Assembly: GCA_026391455.1 (NCBI GenBank)
Contig: JAPLEH010000035.1
Span: forward strand, 205,221-269,220
From: Bacteroidota bacterium
GTDB taxonomy: Bacteria > Bacteroidota > Bacteroidia > Chitinophagales > Chitinophagaceae
Direction: 5' to 3'
DNA length: 64,000 nucleotides
Both the position numbers and the translations under genes were made by a program. Below are positions 1 through 7,677 of the stretch, piece by piece. The stretch's first letter is position 1. The number at the start of each line of letters is the position of its first letter. Below the pieces are notes generated by a model, which was given only the letters and a program-made list of their open reading frames with translations, searched no databases and was not told where the DNA came from.

Positions 1-761
1 TTATAGGGGACAGCCTGGCCTGCTAAATTGGAAATAGAAATGTTTTCATACTTTACTTCACTGGCAGGAATGCCTTTTAACTGAATAGCATTTGATCCGG
101 GAGCAATGGGGTTGGGGAATACGGAGTAATTACCACTGGTAGCAGCATTATTCACATAAACAATGTTGGAATAACTTGTTTTACCGTCGTGATCCACTTG
201 TTTTAACCGGTAATAGCTTATAGCGCCCGAAGAAAATGTTTTGTCTTCATACGAGTATGCTCTTTTTTCTGCACCAAATGTCCCTCCGGGAAGGCTAGCC
301 AGCCGGGTATAGGAAATACCATCTGCACTACGTTCAATCTCAAATTTCTCGTTGTTTAATTCAAAGGAAGTTTCCCATTTCAACTGTACTGTATTTTGTA
401 CAGACAATTGAGCAGAGAAGGAGGTGAGTTTAATAGGAAGGCTGGTGCCTGCACTAATGGTGAACGTATTGCAAAAACCGGCGCTTGTAGATGAAATGAT
501 ATTTGTAACAGGTCCGTCGCTGCAGGGGAACGTGAACAGGGCAACGCCAGAGCTATTGGCAGTAGCAAAAGCGATACTTCCTGTACTATTAAAAATTTCC
601 ACCGTGCTTAAGGAAATAGCCCGCGTAACAATAATATTACAATCTGTGCCTGATGTTGTGGTAAAGGCTGCCATTCCGCTGGGGACAGGGCATTGTGCAT
701 TTGCGTTTTGATCAACTAATAAAGCGAATAAAATAGAAAAAAGGGTAATTTTTTTTTTCAT
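1..761 (-). CDS. T9SS type A sorting domain-containing secreted protein (3' end outside window)
   Basis: Reading on the minus strand from the ATG at 761 gives an open frame that continues past base 1. It starts with a lysine-rich, hydrophobic Sec signal peptide of about 23 residues ending in ANAQ. A Cys-containing region of about 90 residues follows, then the segment starting LPIKLTSFSAQL that commonly precedes the type IX sorting domain in Bacteroidota. The visible end has FPNP near residue 215, the usual start of a T9SS type A C-terminal domain. The protein is therefore expected to be exported across the outer membrane by the type IX system. About 253 codons are present and only the last part of the sorting domain should be missing. 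The Cys-rich N-terminal half has no recognised function. Confidence 0.85.
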   Translation of the reverse strand, partial: MKKKITLFSILFALLVDQNANAQCPVPSGMAAFTTTSGTDCNIIVTRAISLSTVEIFNSTGSIAFATANSSGVALFTFPCSDGPVTNIISSTSAGFCNTFTISAGTSLPIKLTSFSAQLSVQNTVQLKWETSFELNNEKFEIERSADGISYTRLASLPGGTFGAEKRAYSYEDKTFSSGAISYYRLKQVDHDGKTSYSNIVYVNNAATSGNYSVFPNPIAPGSNAIQLKGIPASEVKYENISISNLAGQAVPY

Positions 762-998
762 AACTGGGTTTAATGAAATAATAAAATAAAATTGTTGCTG
801 GATATCATAGTCGTCGGATTCATGGCTTATAAGGCTGTCGATTACGTAATCTTACAAGTGAAAATTGGGTCTGCAAGGTAGGGGAAAACCATTTAACATA
901 TTATAAAAAATATGCTAAAAAATTGAATTTCAGTATATATACGTAGTTGTTATTTCTTATATTTTAATAAGAAAAGCATAGGATGGGTGAAGAGGTTA

Positions 999-1517
999 TT
1001 ATCCGAGGTATACATCCAATAAGCCATCCGGCAGTTCTACCAGTACTTCTTTTTTCCGGTGATCTATTTTCTGCAGGGAGTCTTCATGCAGGGGAATCAA
1101 TACTTCTTTGCCTTTAATTTCCAGGCGGCAAAGTAACTGATGGGGTTGTTCAATGAGTTCAAGTATTTCGCCGAGTTTTTCACCGTTGTCAATGATAGTA
1201 TAGCCAAGCATGCCTGCAGGTACGGATTTGGCGGCAAATTTTTTAAAGTCAGGTTCCGGCAGCCATACTTCTTTTTGGATAATTTGAATTGCGCTTTCAC
1301 GGGTATCGATCCCTTCTAATTTGATATAGAGTTCCTGTTCGGATTTTATTTTGGTGGTTTCAATGAACCAGGGGAGGAATGCATTTTTCTTTTCTTCCAC
1401 AAAAATGGCTTGCAGACCTTTAAGCGATGTTTTTTTTCCGAGTTCATGCTTGAGCAGCACTTCACCTTTGAGCCCGTGTACGGCCACGATTTTCCCGATC
1501 TTTAAATATTCTGCCAT
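999..1517 (-). CDS. rimM: Ribosome maturation factor RimM
   Basis: The 172-residue product has the two-part RimM layout. The N-terminal beta-barrel starts with KIGKIVAVHGLKGEV, the family signature, and the C-terminal PRC-barrel-like half contains LGYTI, LGEILE and KEVLIPLHED before the terminal LPDGLLDVY. RimM binds ribosomal protein S19 and assists late 30S subunit maturation. The length is typical. The gene lies downstream of rpsP, as in many bacteria, but here the two are separated by 353 bp that contain a terminator hairpin and repeats, so rimM probably has its own promoter. Confidence 0.97.
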   Translation of the reverse strand: MAEYLKIGKIVAVHGLKGEVLLKHELGKKTSLKGLQAIFVEEKKNAFLPWFIETTKIKSEQELYIKLEGIDTRESAIQIIQKEVWLPEPDFKKFAAKSVPAGMLGYTIIDNGEKLGEILELIEQPHQLLCRLEIKGKEVLIPLHEDSLQKIDHRKKEVLVELPDGLLDVYLG

Positions 1518-1640
1518 GGAGTATATATTCTGCGCCGTAAAATTAATATCTATTCACATGCCATCCCTGATTATTAGGGGGAGTTGGTTGGTGGCACGCT
1601 GAGGTTTGGAGTTTTGGGAGAAATACAAGTTGTATTCATC

Positions 1641-1746
1641 TGTGTCCATCTGTGTTCATCTGAGGCCAGCCTAAACACCGAAGGTGTTCTGTATTATTTG
1701 TGTCCATTTGTGTTCATTTGTGGCTAACTTAAACGCCGCAGGCGTA
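1641..1746. repeat. Two tandem copies of a TGTGTCCATYTGTGTTCATYTG repeat with mini-palindromes
   Basis: Each copy begins TGTGTCCATYTGTGTTCATYTG, continues through GGCYARCYTAAAC and closes on a small palindrome: AACACC-GAA-GGTGTT at 1674-1688 and ACGCC-GCA-GGCGT at 1732-1745. A third, partial CGTGTCCTTCGTGCC copy follows at 1756-1770. The palindrome bases differ between copies while symmetry is kept, which suggests that the hairpin matters. No coding potential is evident. Confidence 0.6.
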
Positions 1747-1779
1747 GTTTTCATTCGTGTCCTTCGTGCCATTAGTGGC

Positions 1780-1809
1780 AAAAAAAATCCCGGCTCTAAA
1801 GCCGGGATT
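1780..1809 (-). terminator. Intrinsic terminator of rpsP
   Basis: On the minus strand a 10-bp perfect stem (AATCCCGGCT paired with AGCCGGGATT, 4-nt loop) is followed by a run of about eight T. It lies about 60 nt beyond the rpsP stop codon, so it should end rpsP transcription before rimM. Confidence 0.85.
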
Positions 1810-1870
1810 CAGAACTTTCAGGATCTGGATCTTCCCCGCAAACGCGGTTCATATATCCGTACATAAGCAC

Positions 1871-2314
1871 TTAGCTGGCAGAAGAATCACCTTCTGTCCT
1901 TCTTTCAGGCCTGCGGCCCGGCATAGGACGTCTGGCCCTTCTGTTGCGCAGTGCGTCTTCCTGGCGTTTTTTGATCTGAGCTTCATGTTCTGCACTCCAC
2001 TTGGTGAACTTTTCCATTGCGGCAGCATCATCAAACAGACCCAGGCCCACACCACGGAGCAGGTGCTTCAGGTACAATACACCTTTAAAGCTGAGGATAC
2101 GGCGAACGGTGTCAGTTGGTGTAGCACCTTTGTTCAGCCACTCCAAAGCCTTCTGGCGGTCCAACTGGATAGTAGCCGGAACGGTCAGGGGATTGTAAGT
2201 ACCTAATTTCTGAATGAATTTACCATCGCGGGGAGCCCTAGCGTCGGCTACAACGATGAAGTAGAAGGGTCTTTTCTTAGACCCGTGTCTTTGAAGACGG
2301 ATTTTTGCTGACAT
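1871..2314 (-). CDS. rpsP: 30S ribosomal protein S16
   Basis: The product is 147 residues. The S16 core is clear: it starts [18 protein letters not shown] and continues through [22 protein letters not shown] to the [11 protein letters not shown] region. I chose the start at 2314 because it gives the conserved S16 N-terminus; the frame stays open nine codons upstream, but those lack conservation. Beyond about residue 90 there is a long basic, Arg/Pro-rich tail ending in a Ser/Asp stretch. S16 is only about 80-90 residues in Proteobacteria, and a C-terminal extension is usual in Bacteroidota. A strong promoter and a terminator frame the gene, making it monocistronic. Confidence 0.97.
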   Translation of the reverse strand: MSAKIRLQRHGSKKRPFYFIVVADARAPRDGKFIQKLGTYNPLTVPATIQLDRQKALEWLNKGATPTDTVRRILSFKGVLYLKHLLRGVGLGLFDDAAAMEKFTKWSAEHEAQIKKRQEDALRNRRARRPMPGRRPERRTEGDSSAS

Positions 2315-2386
2315 AAATAGAAATTTAACAGCGTTAAACAATAATTGTTATCCCGACTTTCATCGGGGCCGGTGGAAACCGGAGGG

Positions 2387-2417
2387 CAAATATAGTAAGG
2401 GAATTGGAAATGGCAAA
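2387..2417 (-). promoter_or_regulatory. Bacteroidota-type promoter of rpsP
   Basis: On the minus strand TTTG (2417-2414) and TATATTTG (2394-2387) are separated by exactly 19 bp, matching the Bacteroidota -33/-7 consensus TTTG-N19-TAnnTTTG. The leader of about 70 nt contains two small hairpins (CCGG-N6-CCGG and CCCGA-N6-TCGGG). Confidence 0.85.
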
Positions 2418-2430
2418 GAGAGAGAGAATA

Positions 2431-2601
2431 CAAGTCCGGAAGTCCGAAAGTCCGGAAGACCGTGAGTCCGTGAGTCTGTAAGTCCGTAGTCCGTAGTCCG
2501 GAAGACCGAGAGTCCGAAAGACCGTAAGTCTGTAAGTCCGTAGTCCGGAAGTCAGAGAGACTGTCTTTCGGTCTTATGGTCTTTCCGTCTTCCCGACTTT
2601 C
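2431..2601. repeat. Degenerate AGTCCG short tandem array with inverted half
   Basis: From 2431 to about 2556 the sequence is a run of AGTCCGNAA / AGTCCGTAG / AGACCGNGA units with a period of 8-10 bp. From 2561 to 2600 the complementary motif appears (GTCTTTCGGTC, GTCTTTCCGTC), so the array can fold back on itself. It lies just beyond the ffh stop codon and upstream of the rpsP promoter. Confidence 0.75.
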
Positions 2602-3927
2602 TTACTTCTTCATCCCCGGCATCATCCGCCCAAATGCCCCCATTTTATTCATATTCTTCATCATGGAGCGCATTTGTTCAAATTGCTTCATGAAATTGTT
2701 CACTTCCTGAATGTCTTTTCCGGCACCTTTGGCGATCCTTTTTTTCCGGTTGCCATCGATCAGGTCAGGATCGGCCCGCTCTGCGGGTGTCATAGAATTG
2801 ATCATGGCCTCAATGCCTTTGAAGGAATCGTCGTTGATATCGAGGTCTTTTACCTTGCTGCCCACACCGGGAATCATACTCAGCATATCTTTCATATTCC
2901 CCATCTTCTTGATCTGCTCGAGCTGCATTTTAAAATCAGCAAAGTCAAATTTATTCTTACGGATTTTGGCTTCCAGTTTTTTGGCGGCCACTTCATCAAA
3001 CTGCTCCTGTGCTTTTTCCACGAGTGAGGTAATATCACCCATGCCAAGGATACGTTGTGCCATCCTTTCGGGATAGAAGATATCCAGGGTATCCATCTTT
3101 TCACCACTGCTGGTAAATTTGATGGGTTTATTTACCGTGTATTTAATGGAAATGGCCGCACCACCGCGGGTATCACCATCCAGTTTGGTCAGTACCACAC
3201 CGGTAAAATCCAGTCGTTCATTGAATGCTTTGGCGGTATTTACTGCATCCTGGCCGGTCATGCTATCCACCACAAAGAGGATCTCCTGCGGATTCACAGC
3301 CGCTTTGATATTGGCCACTTCATTCATCATGGCCTCATCTACGGCCAGTCGGCCGGCGGTATCCACGATCACCACATTTTTATTTTTGCTGCGGGCTTCT
3401 TTAATAGCATTGCGGGCAATGTCCACCGGGTCTTTACTTTCTGCTTCGATATGTACATCCACGCCGATCTGTTCACCCAATACCCGCAATTGTTCCATCG
3501 CCGCGGGGCGGTATACGTCGGCGGCCACCAGCATGGGGGACAAGCCTTTTTTGGTTTTGAGAAAATGGGCGAGTTTACCGCTGAATGTGGTTTTACCACT
3601 ACCCTGTAAGCCCGCGATCAGTATTACAGCCGGATTGCCTTTTGCATTGAAAACGGCTTCGGTACCACCCATCAGTTCGGCCAGTTCATCCTTCACGATC
3701 TTGATCATCAGTTGACCCGGAGAAATGGCATTGATAACTTTTTCACCAACGGCCTTATCCTTTACTTTATCGGTAAATTCTTTGGCGATTTTATAGTTTA
3801 CGTCCGCATCCACCAGGGCGCGACGGATATCTTTCACGGTGGTGGCCACGTTCAGTTCGGTGATCCTACCCTGGCCTTTGAGGTTCTTAAACGCGGATTC
3901 CAGTTTCTCCTGCAATGAATTAAACAT
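2602..3927 (-). CDS. ffh: Signal recognition particle protein Ffh
   Basis: The 441-residue GTPase binds SRP RNA and signal sequences of nascent membrane proteins and delivers them to FtsY. The N domain covers about residues 1-95. The NG GTPase has P-loop GLQGSGKT (106-113), DTAGR (189-193) and TKLDGD (247-252). The methionine-rich M domain runs from about 300 to the end, finishing with MRSMMKNMNKMG and a Gly/Met-rich tail. Length and order are normal. A -7 box and a 5' leader hairpin lie upstream. Confidence 0.98.
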   Translation of the reverse strand: MFNSLQEKLESAFKNLKGQGRITELNVATTVKDIRRALVDADVNYKIAKEFTDKVKDKAVGEKVINAISPGQLMIKIVKDELAELMGGTEAVFNAKGNPAVILIAGLQGSGKTTFSGKLAHFLKTKKGLSPMLVAADVYRPAAMEQLRVLGEQIGVDVHIEAESKDPVDIARNAIKEARSKNKNVVIVDTAGRLAVDEAMMNEVANIKAAVNPQEILFVVDSMTGQDAVNTAKAFNERLDFTGVVLTKLDGDTRGGAAISIKYTVNKPIKFTSSGEKMDTLDIFYPERMAQRILGMGDITSLVEKAQEQFDEVAAKKLEAKIRKNKFDFADFKMQLEQIKKMGNMKDMLSMIPGVGSKVKDLDINDDSFKGIEAMINSMTPAERADPDLIDGNRKKRIAKGAGKDIQEVNNFMKQFEQMRSMMKNMNKMGAFGRMMPGMKK

Positions 3928-3956
3928 AGTCTTCGTATTTCACGATGTAAAAATTA

Positions 3957-3981
3957 AAAGTGAACAGATGATGTTCACTTT
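3957..3981 (-). promoter_or_regulatory. Hairpin at the 5' end of the ffh leader
   Basis: AAAGTGAAC (3957-3965) and GTTCACTTT (3973-3981) form a perfect 9-bp stem with a 7-nt loop, extendable by flanking A/T pairs. On the minus strand it begins about 12 nt after the -7 box and is followed by TTTTAATTTTT. It could be an mRNA-stabilising 5' hairpin or an attenuator. Confidence 0.5.
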
Positions 3982-3992
3982 TTTAAGAATGG

Positions 3993-4000
3993 CAAAGGTA
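3993..4000 (-). promoter_or_regulatory. -7 box TACCTTTG of the ffh promoter
   Basis: The minus strand reads TACCTTTG, a match to TAnnTTTG, about 66 nt before the ffh start codon. No exact TTTG is present at the -33 position, so the support is partial. Confidence 0.55.
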
Positions 4001-4180
4001 AAGAAAATGAATGTATTTTCATTGCGGGATATATCGGGCAGGGTGCTGATTATTAACGACTTGGGCTTTTATTGGCTAGGGCATCTGCATATACCGGATT
4101 TTTGCCGTCCGAATGGTGAAATCGGTGTTAATACCATCCAGCCTTCTTTTTTTTGATGTAATATTCATTTCGGTCTGGTG

Positions 4181-4311
4181 TCTGGCCAACCGGCAGCGAT
4201 AAAAGGGCCGATGCCGGGAGTGCCGCGGAGATGAAAGCTTAAAGAGAAAGTTGACTTTGTATTTGCCTGGCGTACCACCAGTGCACAAGGCTGGGCGGGG
4301 TAAGAAGAGCG
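4181..4311. repeat. REP-like repeat, copy A
   Basis: This copy of about 130 bp is shared with copy B. Common segments are TCTGGCCA, the hairpin GGCAGCG-N10-CGATGCC followed by GGG, GGAGATGAAAG, AAGTTGACTTTGTATT (AAGTTAACTTCGTATT in B) and CTGGGCGGGG. The hairpin core has one unpaired position here. Confidence 0.65.
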
Positions 4312-4349
4312 AAAAAAAATCTCTCACGTTTTACCATTTCCTTCAGGCG

Positions 4350-4485
4350 TCTGGCCACCAGGCAGCGTCAAAAGGGCCGACGCCGGGCTTGCAACGGAGA
4401 TGAAAGTAAAATGAGGAAAGTTAACTTCGTATTCGCCCGGCGTCCCGCCTGTGTACAGGGCTGGGTGGGGAGACGACGGGCGAGA
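4350..4485. repeat. REP-like repeat, copy B
   Basis: This is the second copy, in the same orientation, about 70% similar to copy A by eye over its whole length. The hairpin is GGCAGCG-N10-CGACGCC. It ends about 28 bp before the start of the hypothetical gene at 4514. Confidence 0.65.
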
Positions 4486-4513
4486 CAGTATAATAAATGA
4501 AATACTATTCTGA

Positions 4514-5146
4514 ATGATTTGCAAAAAAAATGTACTTACCTTTTTTTTCTTCTTGTGTTCGCTTAGCCTTTTTTCACAATGTGACACTTCTTTTTACTTC
4601 TTCAAAAGGGCCATCATTGATAAGTTATCGGAGAAACTGGATTCAGATTTGGGATTTAAAATACCGGCTAAGACAATCAAGCTTGCGTTCAGCGACTACC
4701 AGCGTTTTACTTATACAATCGCTGACCCCAAAAGCACATTAGGGTTTGTATGTATTCGAAATAAAGCATGTAATACCTTTTCTGATAGTTTTTGTATTAC
4801 AAATAAAAATAAGGATACGTATGATATTGAAAAGACTCTATTTGAAAATTTTATGTCTACGGATGACTCCAAAATATGTGACTCCGTCAACTATTTACAT
4901 ACGCTTGCCAAATTAATTGAGAATCCAATAGGTGGTTGGAAGAGCCTGGAAGAATATTATTTTCGTTTTCTGGGTAATAATGATTTGGATACCTATTATA
5001 AGGGTAGGGTTGTTTTATTGACTATCCCGGTCTATTTTTTTTTAGATAAAAGGTTATTGCTTACTTATTTTTTCAAAGTAAGGATAAGCGGTACGGAGCA
5101 AAAAGATATGCTGATTGAAGAGAAACAGAAAGTGATAAATAAGTAA
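4514..5146 (+). CDS. Hypothetical exported protein
   Basis: The product is 210 residues. The N-terminus has two lysines and then a strongly hydrophobic stretch ending in LFSQCDTSF, a signal peptide probably cut after SQ or SLFSQ. The rest is rich in Asp, Lys and aromatic residues, with several Cys in the mature part; no family is recognised. It is AT-rich compared with nearby housekeeping genes and lies between REP-like copies B and C, which may mean a cassette. The start at 4514 gives a complete signal peptide. Confidence 0.55.
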   Translation: MICKKNVLTFFFFLCSLSLFSQCDTSFYFFKRAIIDKLSEKLDSDLGFKIPAKTIKLAFSDYQRFTYTIADPKSTLGFVCIRNKACNTFSDSFCITNKNKDTYDIEKTLFENFMSTDDSKICDSVNYLHTLAKLIENPIGGWKSLEEYYFRFLGNNDLDTYYKGRVVLLTIPVYFFLDKRLLLTYFFKVRISGTEQKDMLIEEKQKVINK

Positions 5147-5224
5147 GAACTCGATAGCGGTTGTTTTTCGCCAATACATTTTTTCCCGCCACCGTCTCCT
5201 TTTTTTTAACCATTTCCGCAATTC

Positions 5225-5280
5225 GCCTAGCCACCAGGCATCGTTAAAAGGGCCGATGCCGGGCGTGCTACGGAGATGAA
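5225..5280. repeat. REP-like repeat, copy C (short)
   Basis: This copy covers only the first part of the A/B repeat (CCACCAGGCATCG onward, to GGAGATGAAG). Its hairpin is perfect, GGCATCG-N10-CGATGCC. Orientation is the same as copies A and B. Confidence 0.6.
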
Positions 5281-5404
5281 GCATAAATAGTTATTGATAT
5301 GGGCTGGGCATAAGTGATAATACTTATCTGAAAATAATTTCATTATCGCCCAGTGTTTCTGCAACGCATAAGTTTCTGAACGAAAGTATTTGGGTATAAA
5401 AATG

Positions 5405-5457
5405 AATCAGCCATGAGAAAAAAACATTTTTTAAACGTTTTTTTCTCATGGCTGATT
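5405..5457. repeat. Perfect 21-bp inverted repeat (long hairpin)
   Basis: The arms at 5405-5425 and 5437-5457 are exact reverse complements; the left arm reads AATCAGCCATGAGAAAAAAA plus C. An 11-nt AT-rich loop separates them. It could act as a bidirectional terminator or be the end of a small mobile element. Confidence 0.8.
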
Positions 5458-5830
5458 GAAAGAATTGCACAAGTTTTATCATTACATAACTAAGTAGTAG
5501 CGGGCCAGGTATGAAATGTATGGGGCGATAATAACTTTTCTTAGGAGTTAATGTAATTAATAAAATAATTGATACGGGTTAAAAAAATAAAAAAATAGTT
5601 GGTGGGAATATAAAAAAAATTGTAGCATTGTATATTGTTTTATCAGTAGGAGAGTAAGCCATGAAATAGTATAGCGATTTTTATTTTACTTTCTCCTGAT
5701 AGATTTTCTGGACACATACTTACACACACTTCCCTTCGAGCATGAAACCATAGCACTTTTTGTAAAGTGAACCTGTTGTTGTATTCACAATAATGAGTTT
5801 ACGTACCAATTTACAGATACACCTGTGAAG

Positions 5831-5848
5831 TATGCAATTAATTGCATA
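5831..5848. promoter_or_regulatory. 18-bp perfect palindrome, candidate operator
   Basis: TATGCAATTAATTGCATA is perfectly symmetric without a loop, as expected for a dimeric regulator site rather than an RNA hairpin. It lies about 330 bp upstream of the first RHS-locus gene. Confidence 0.35.
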
Positions 5849-5940
5849 TACTTTTCTTGCATCAGGAAAGTGTCATTGATTGATTGAAACTATAAGCTGT
5901 TGTGTGTTAGTATAATAAAGTGAAAATGAAAAACTCAGAT

Positions 5941-5990
5941 GCACAGTTATGTAGAGAATGTGTACAGTTATTCTAAATATTGCACAGTTA
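5941..5990. promoter_or_regulatory. Three phased CACAGTTA direct repeats
   Basis: GCACAGTTA (5941), GTACAGTTA (5962) and GCACAGTTA (5982) recur at 21 and 20 bp, about two helical turns. The arrangement suggests cooperative binding of an activator on one DNA face. It lies about 190 bp upstream of the start codon at 6180. Confidence 0.4.
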
Positions 5991-6179
5991 CGGGATTTAA
6001 CTTGGAAGTAATGTGCTATGCATGCAGATTTGTATAGCAATAAAAAAAATTATAAGGATTTACTCTTAGTTAAAAATTAAAACAACCGGGTTAAAAATAA
6101 TTTTTTAAAAATTCAACATAAAAGAAGCAGCCTATCGTTAAGTTGTTTGTCTATTATTAACTGAACCAATACCAGCACC

Positions 6180-7646
6180 ATGAAATGCAAAACTCTCTTT
6201 ACGGGGTTCATGACATTGCTATGCCTTTCCTTATCTGCGCAGCAGGTAGTGGAAAAGGCAGACAGTTCGCTGGCACAGTTGTCGAAGCTTTCCACTAAGT
6301 ATGTTCAGGCTATTTCTTCCAAAACAGATAAGTATTATCATGCCGTAACCGCGAAAACAGAAAAGACCCTGGAGCGGCTGGCCAAATGGGAGGCAAAAAT
6401 CAAAACAATATTGGAGAAAGCAAGCCCGGAGACGGCGCAGCGCTTGTTTGCCAATGACCAACTTACATTCGCATCACTCTTGGAAAAATACAAGCAGGGC
6501 AAAGTGGCGGCGGATAATTACAGGGGGCCGTATAATGAATACCGGGATAAACTCACCACCACCATCAATTACCTGGAACATAAAAAAGACCAGCTTAATC
6601 AGACAGTGCTGAAGCCTCTACAGGAGGCAAAAGATAAAACGGCCAAACTGAATGAACGGATGAAGCAAACAGATGCCTTACAGCAATTCATAAAGGAACG
6701 CAAGAAGCAACTGATGGAGCATGCACTTCAATACCTCGGAAAATCTAAGTATCTGCAGAAAATAACGAAGGAGAATTGGTATTACGTAGAAACCATTAAG
6801 AATTTAAAGCAGACCCTATCCGATCCGCGCAAGACAGAAGAGTTGGCCATGAAGCTACTGGAAAAAGTGCCTGGCTTTACGGGTTTCCTTCAACGTAATT
6901 CCATGCTCGCATCCTTATTCCGCACGCCCGATGCCGGAGGTGGCGCAGCCTCGCTCGCAGGACTACAGACTCGCGCGCAGGTGAATAGCCTTATACAGAA
7001 TCAGTTGGCAGCGGGTGGCCCGAATGCCCGGGAAACCTTTCAACAAAATCTGAGCGCGGCGCAAAGCCAGTTGAGTGAACTGAAGAATAAGATAATCAAG
7101 GCGGGTGGTAGTTCATCAGAAGATGAGTCGCCGCAAGGGTTTAGGCCAAATAATCTGCGCACAAAATCCTTCCTCCAACGGATAGAAATCGGCACTACGC
7201 TACAGTCACAAAAAGGCAATAGCTATTGGCCCAATAGTACCGATATCGGATTGTCGCTTGGGTACAAACTCAATGATCGTTCCGTGATCGGAGTGGGAGG
7301 CGCATTCAAACTGGGCCTTGGCCGTGGTATAAATGCAATCAAATTCACCAGTGAAGGGGCGGGCATCCGCAGCTTTATTGATTGGAAGATCAAAGGCAGC
7401 TTTTGGATCAGTGGAGGCTATGAGCAAAATTACCGTCCTCGCTTAACCGAGCAATTGGCTGCTTACCCTTTGACAGGAAACTTGTCCGAAATGCAACAGT
7501 CTGGCCTTATCGGTTTCAGTAAAAAGATTTCATTAAAAACAAAATTCCTTAAACAAACCAGTGTGCGATTGTACTGGGACTTTCTGAGTTATCAGCAGGT
7601 GCCTAAAACTCAGGCAATAGTTTTCCGATTAGGATATTGTTTTTAA
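6180..7646 (+). CDS. Coiled-coil plus outer-membrane beta-barrel protein, first gene of the RHS locus
   Basis: The product is 488 residues. A signal peptide ends near LSLSAQ (residue 21). Residues 22 to about 320 are Lys/Glu/Ala-rich and predicted from composition to be helical, long coiled-coil. From about residue 333 (LQRIEIGTTLQ) the sequence switches to alternating polar/hydrophobic strands with Tyr/Trp at ends, as in small outer-membrane barrels, and ends with FRLGYCF, a terminal-aromatic barrel signature. It is 31 bp upstream of the first YD-repeat gene, so it is probably co-transcribed. A role as anchor or exit pore for the YD/RHS proteins is inference; no named family was recognised. 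Confidence 0.75.
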   Translation: MKCKTLFTGFMTLLCLSLSAQQVVEKADSSLAQLSKLSTKYVQAISSKTDKYYHAVTAKTEKTLERLAKWEAKIKTILEKASPETAQRLFANDQLTFASLLEKYKQGKVAADNYRGPYNEYRDKLTTTINYLEHKKDQLNQTVLKPLQEAKDKTAKLNERMKQTDALQQFIKERKKQLMEHALQYLGKSKYLQKITKENWYYVETIKNLKQTLSDPRKTEELAMKLLEKVPGFTGFLQRNSMLASLFRTPDAGGGAASLAGLQTRAQVNSLIQNQLAAGGPNARETFQQNLSAAQSQLSELKNKIIKAGGSSSEDESPQGFRPNNLRTKSFLQRIEIGTTLQSQKGNSYWPNSTDIGLSLGYKLNDRSVIGVGGAFKLGLGRGINAIKFTSEGAGIRSFIDWKIKGSFWISGGYEQNYRPRLTEQLAAYPLTGNLSEMQQSGLIGFSKKISLKTKFLKQTSVRLYWDFLSYQQVPKTQAIVFRLGYCF

Positions 7647-7677
7647 CAGACTTTATATTCACGAAGTAAAATTAACT

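Larger units (their letters stand above)
1518..1870. other. rimM-rpsP spacer with tandem repeat units
   Basis: I see no gene in this 353-bp stretch. It holds the rpsP terminator (1780-1809), a 15-bp palindrome AATACAAGTTGTATT (1622-1636) and two tandem copies of a roughly 48-bp unit (1641-1688 and 1699-1746). No clear TAnnTTTG box for rimM is visible on the minus strand. Confidence 0.7.
3928..4513. other. Gene-free spacer with two REP-like repeats
   Basis: This 586-bp stretch holds the ffh promoter region and two long repeat copies (4181-4311 and 4350-4485). Short frames on the minus strand across both repeats encode similar peptides only because the repeats are similar. I see no credible gene. 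Confidence 0.65.
5147..6179. other. 1 kb non-coding, palindrome-rich region upstream of the RHS locus
   Basis: No open frame of credible length is present. The stretch is markedly AT-rich. It holds REP-like copy C, a long perfect inverted repeat (5405-5457), an imperfect inverted repeat (5641-5701), an 18-bp palindrome (5831-5848) and three phased CACAGTTA-type repeats (5941-5990). It may be an extended regulatory region or harbour small RNAs. Confidence 0.6.

Noticed and set aside
1757..2206. 149-codon plus-strand frame over rpsP
   Set aside because: It is antisense to rpsP and runs through its terminator hairpin.
2431..2601. CRISPR-like interpretation of the AGTCCG array
   Set aside because: The period is 8-10 bp and there are no spacers.
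3055..3715. Two long plus-strand frames across ffh
   Set aside because: They are antisense shadows of the highly conserved ffh gene.
4076..4587. Minus-strand frames sharing a TGGTPG-type peptide
   Set aside because: The similarity comes from the underlying REP-like DNA repeat; no start, signal or domain supports expression.
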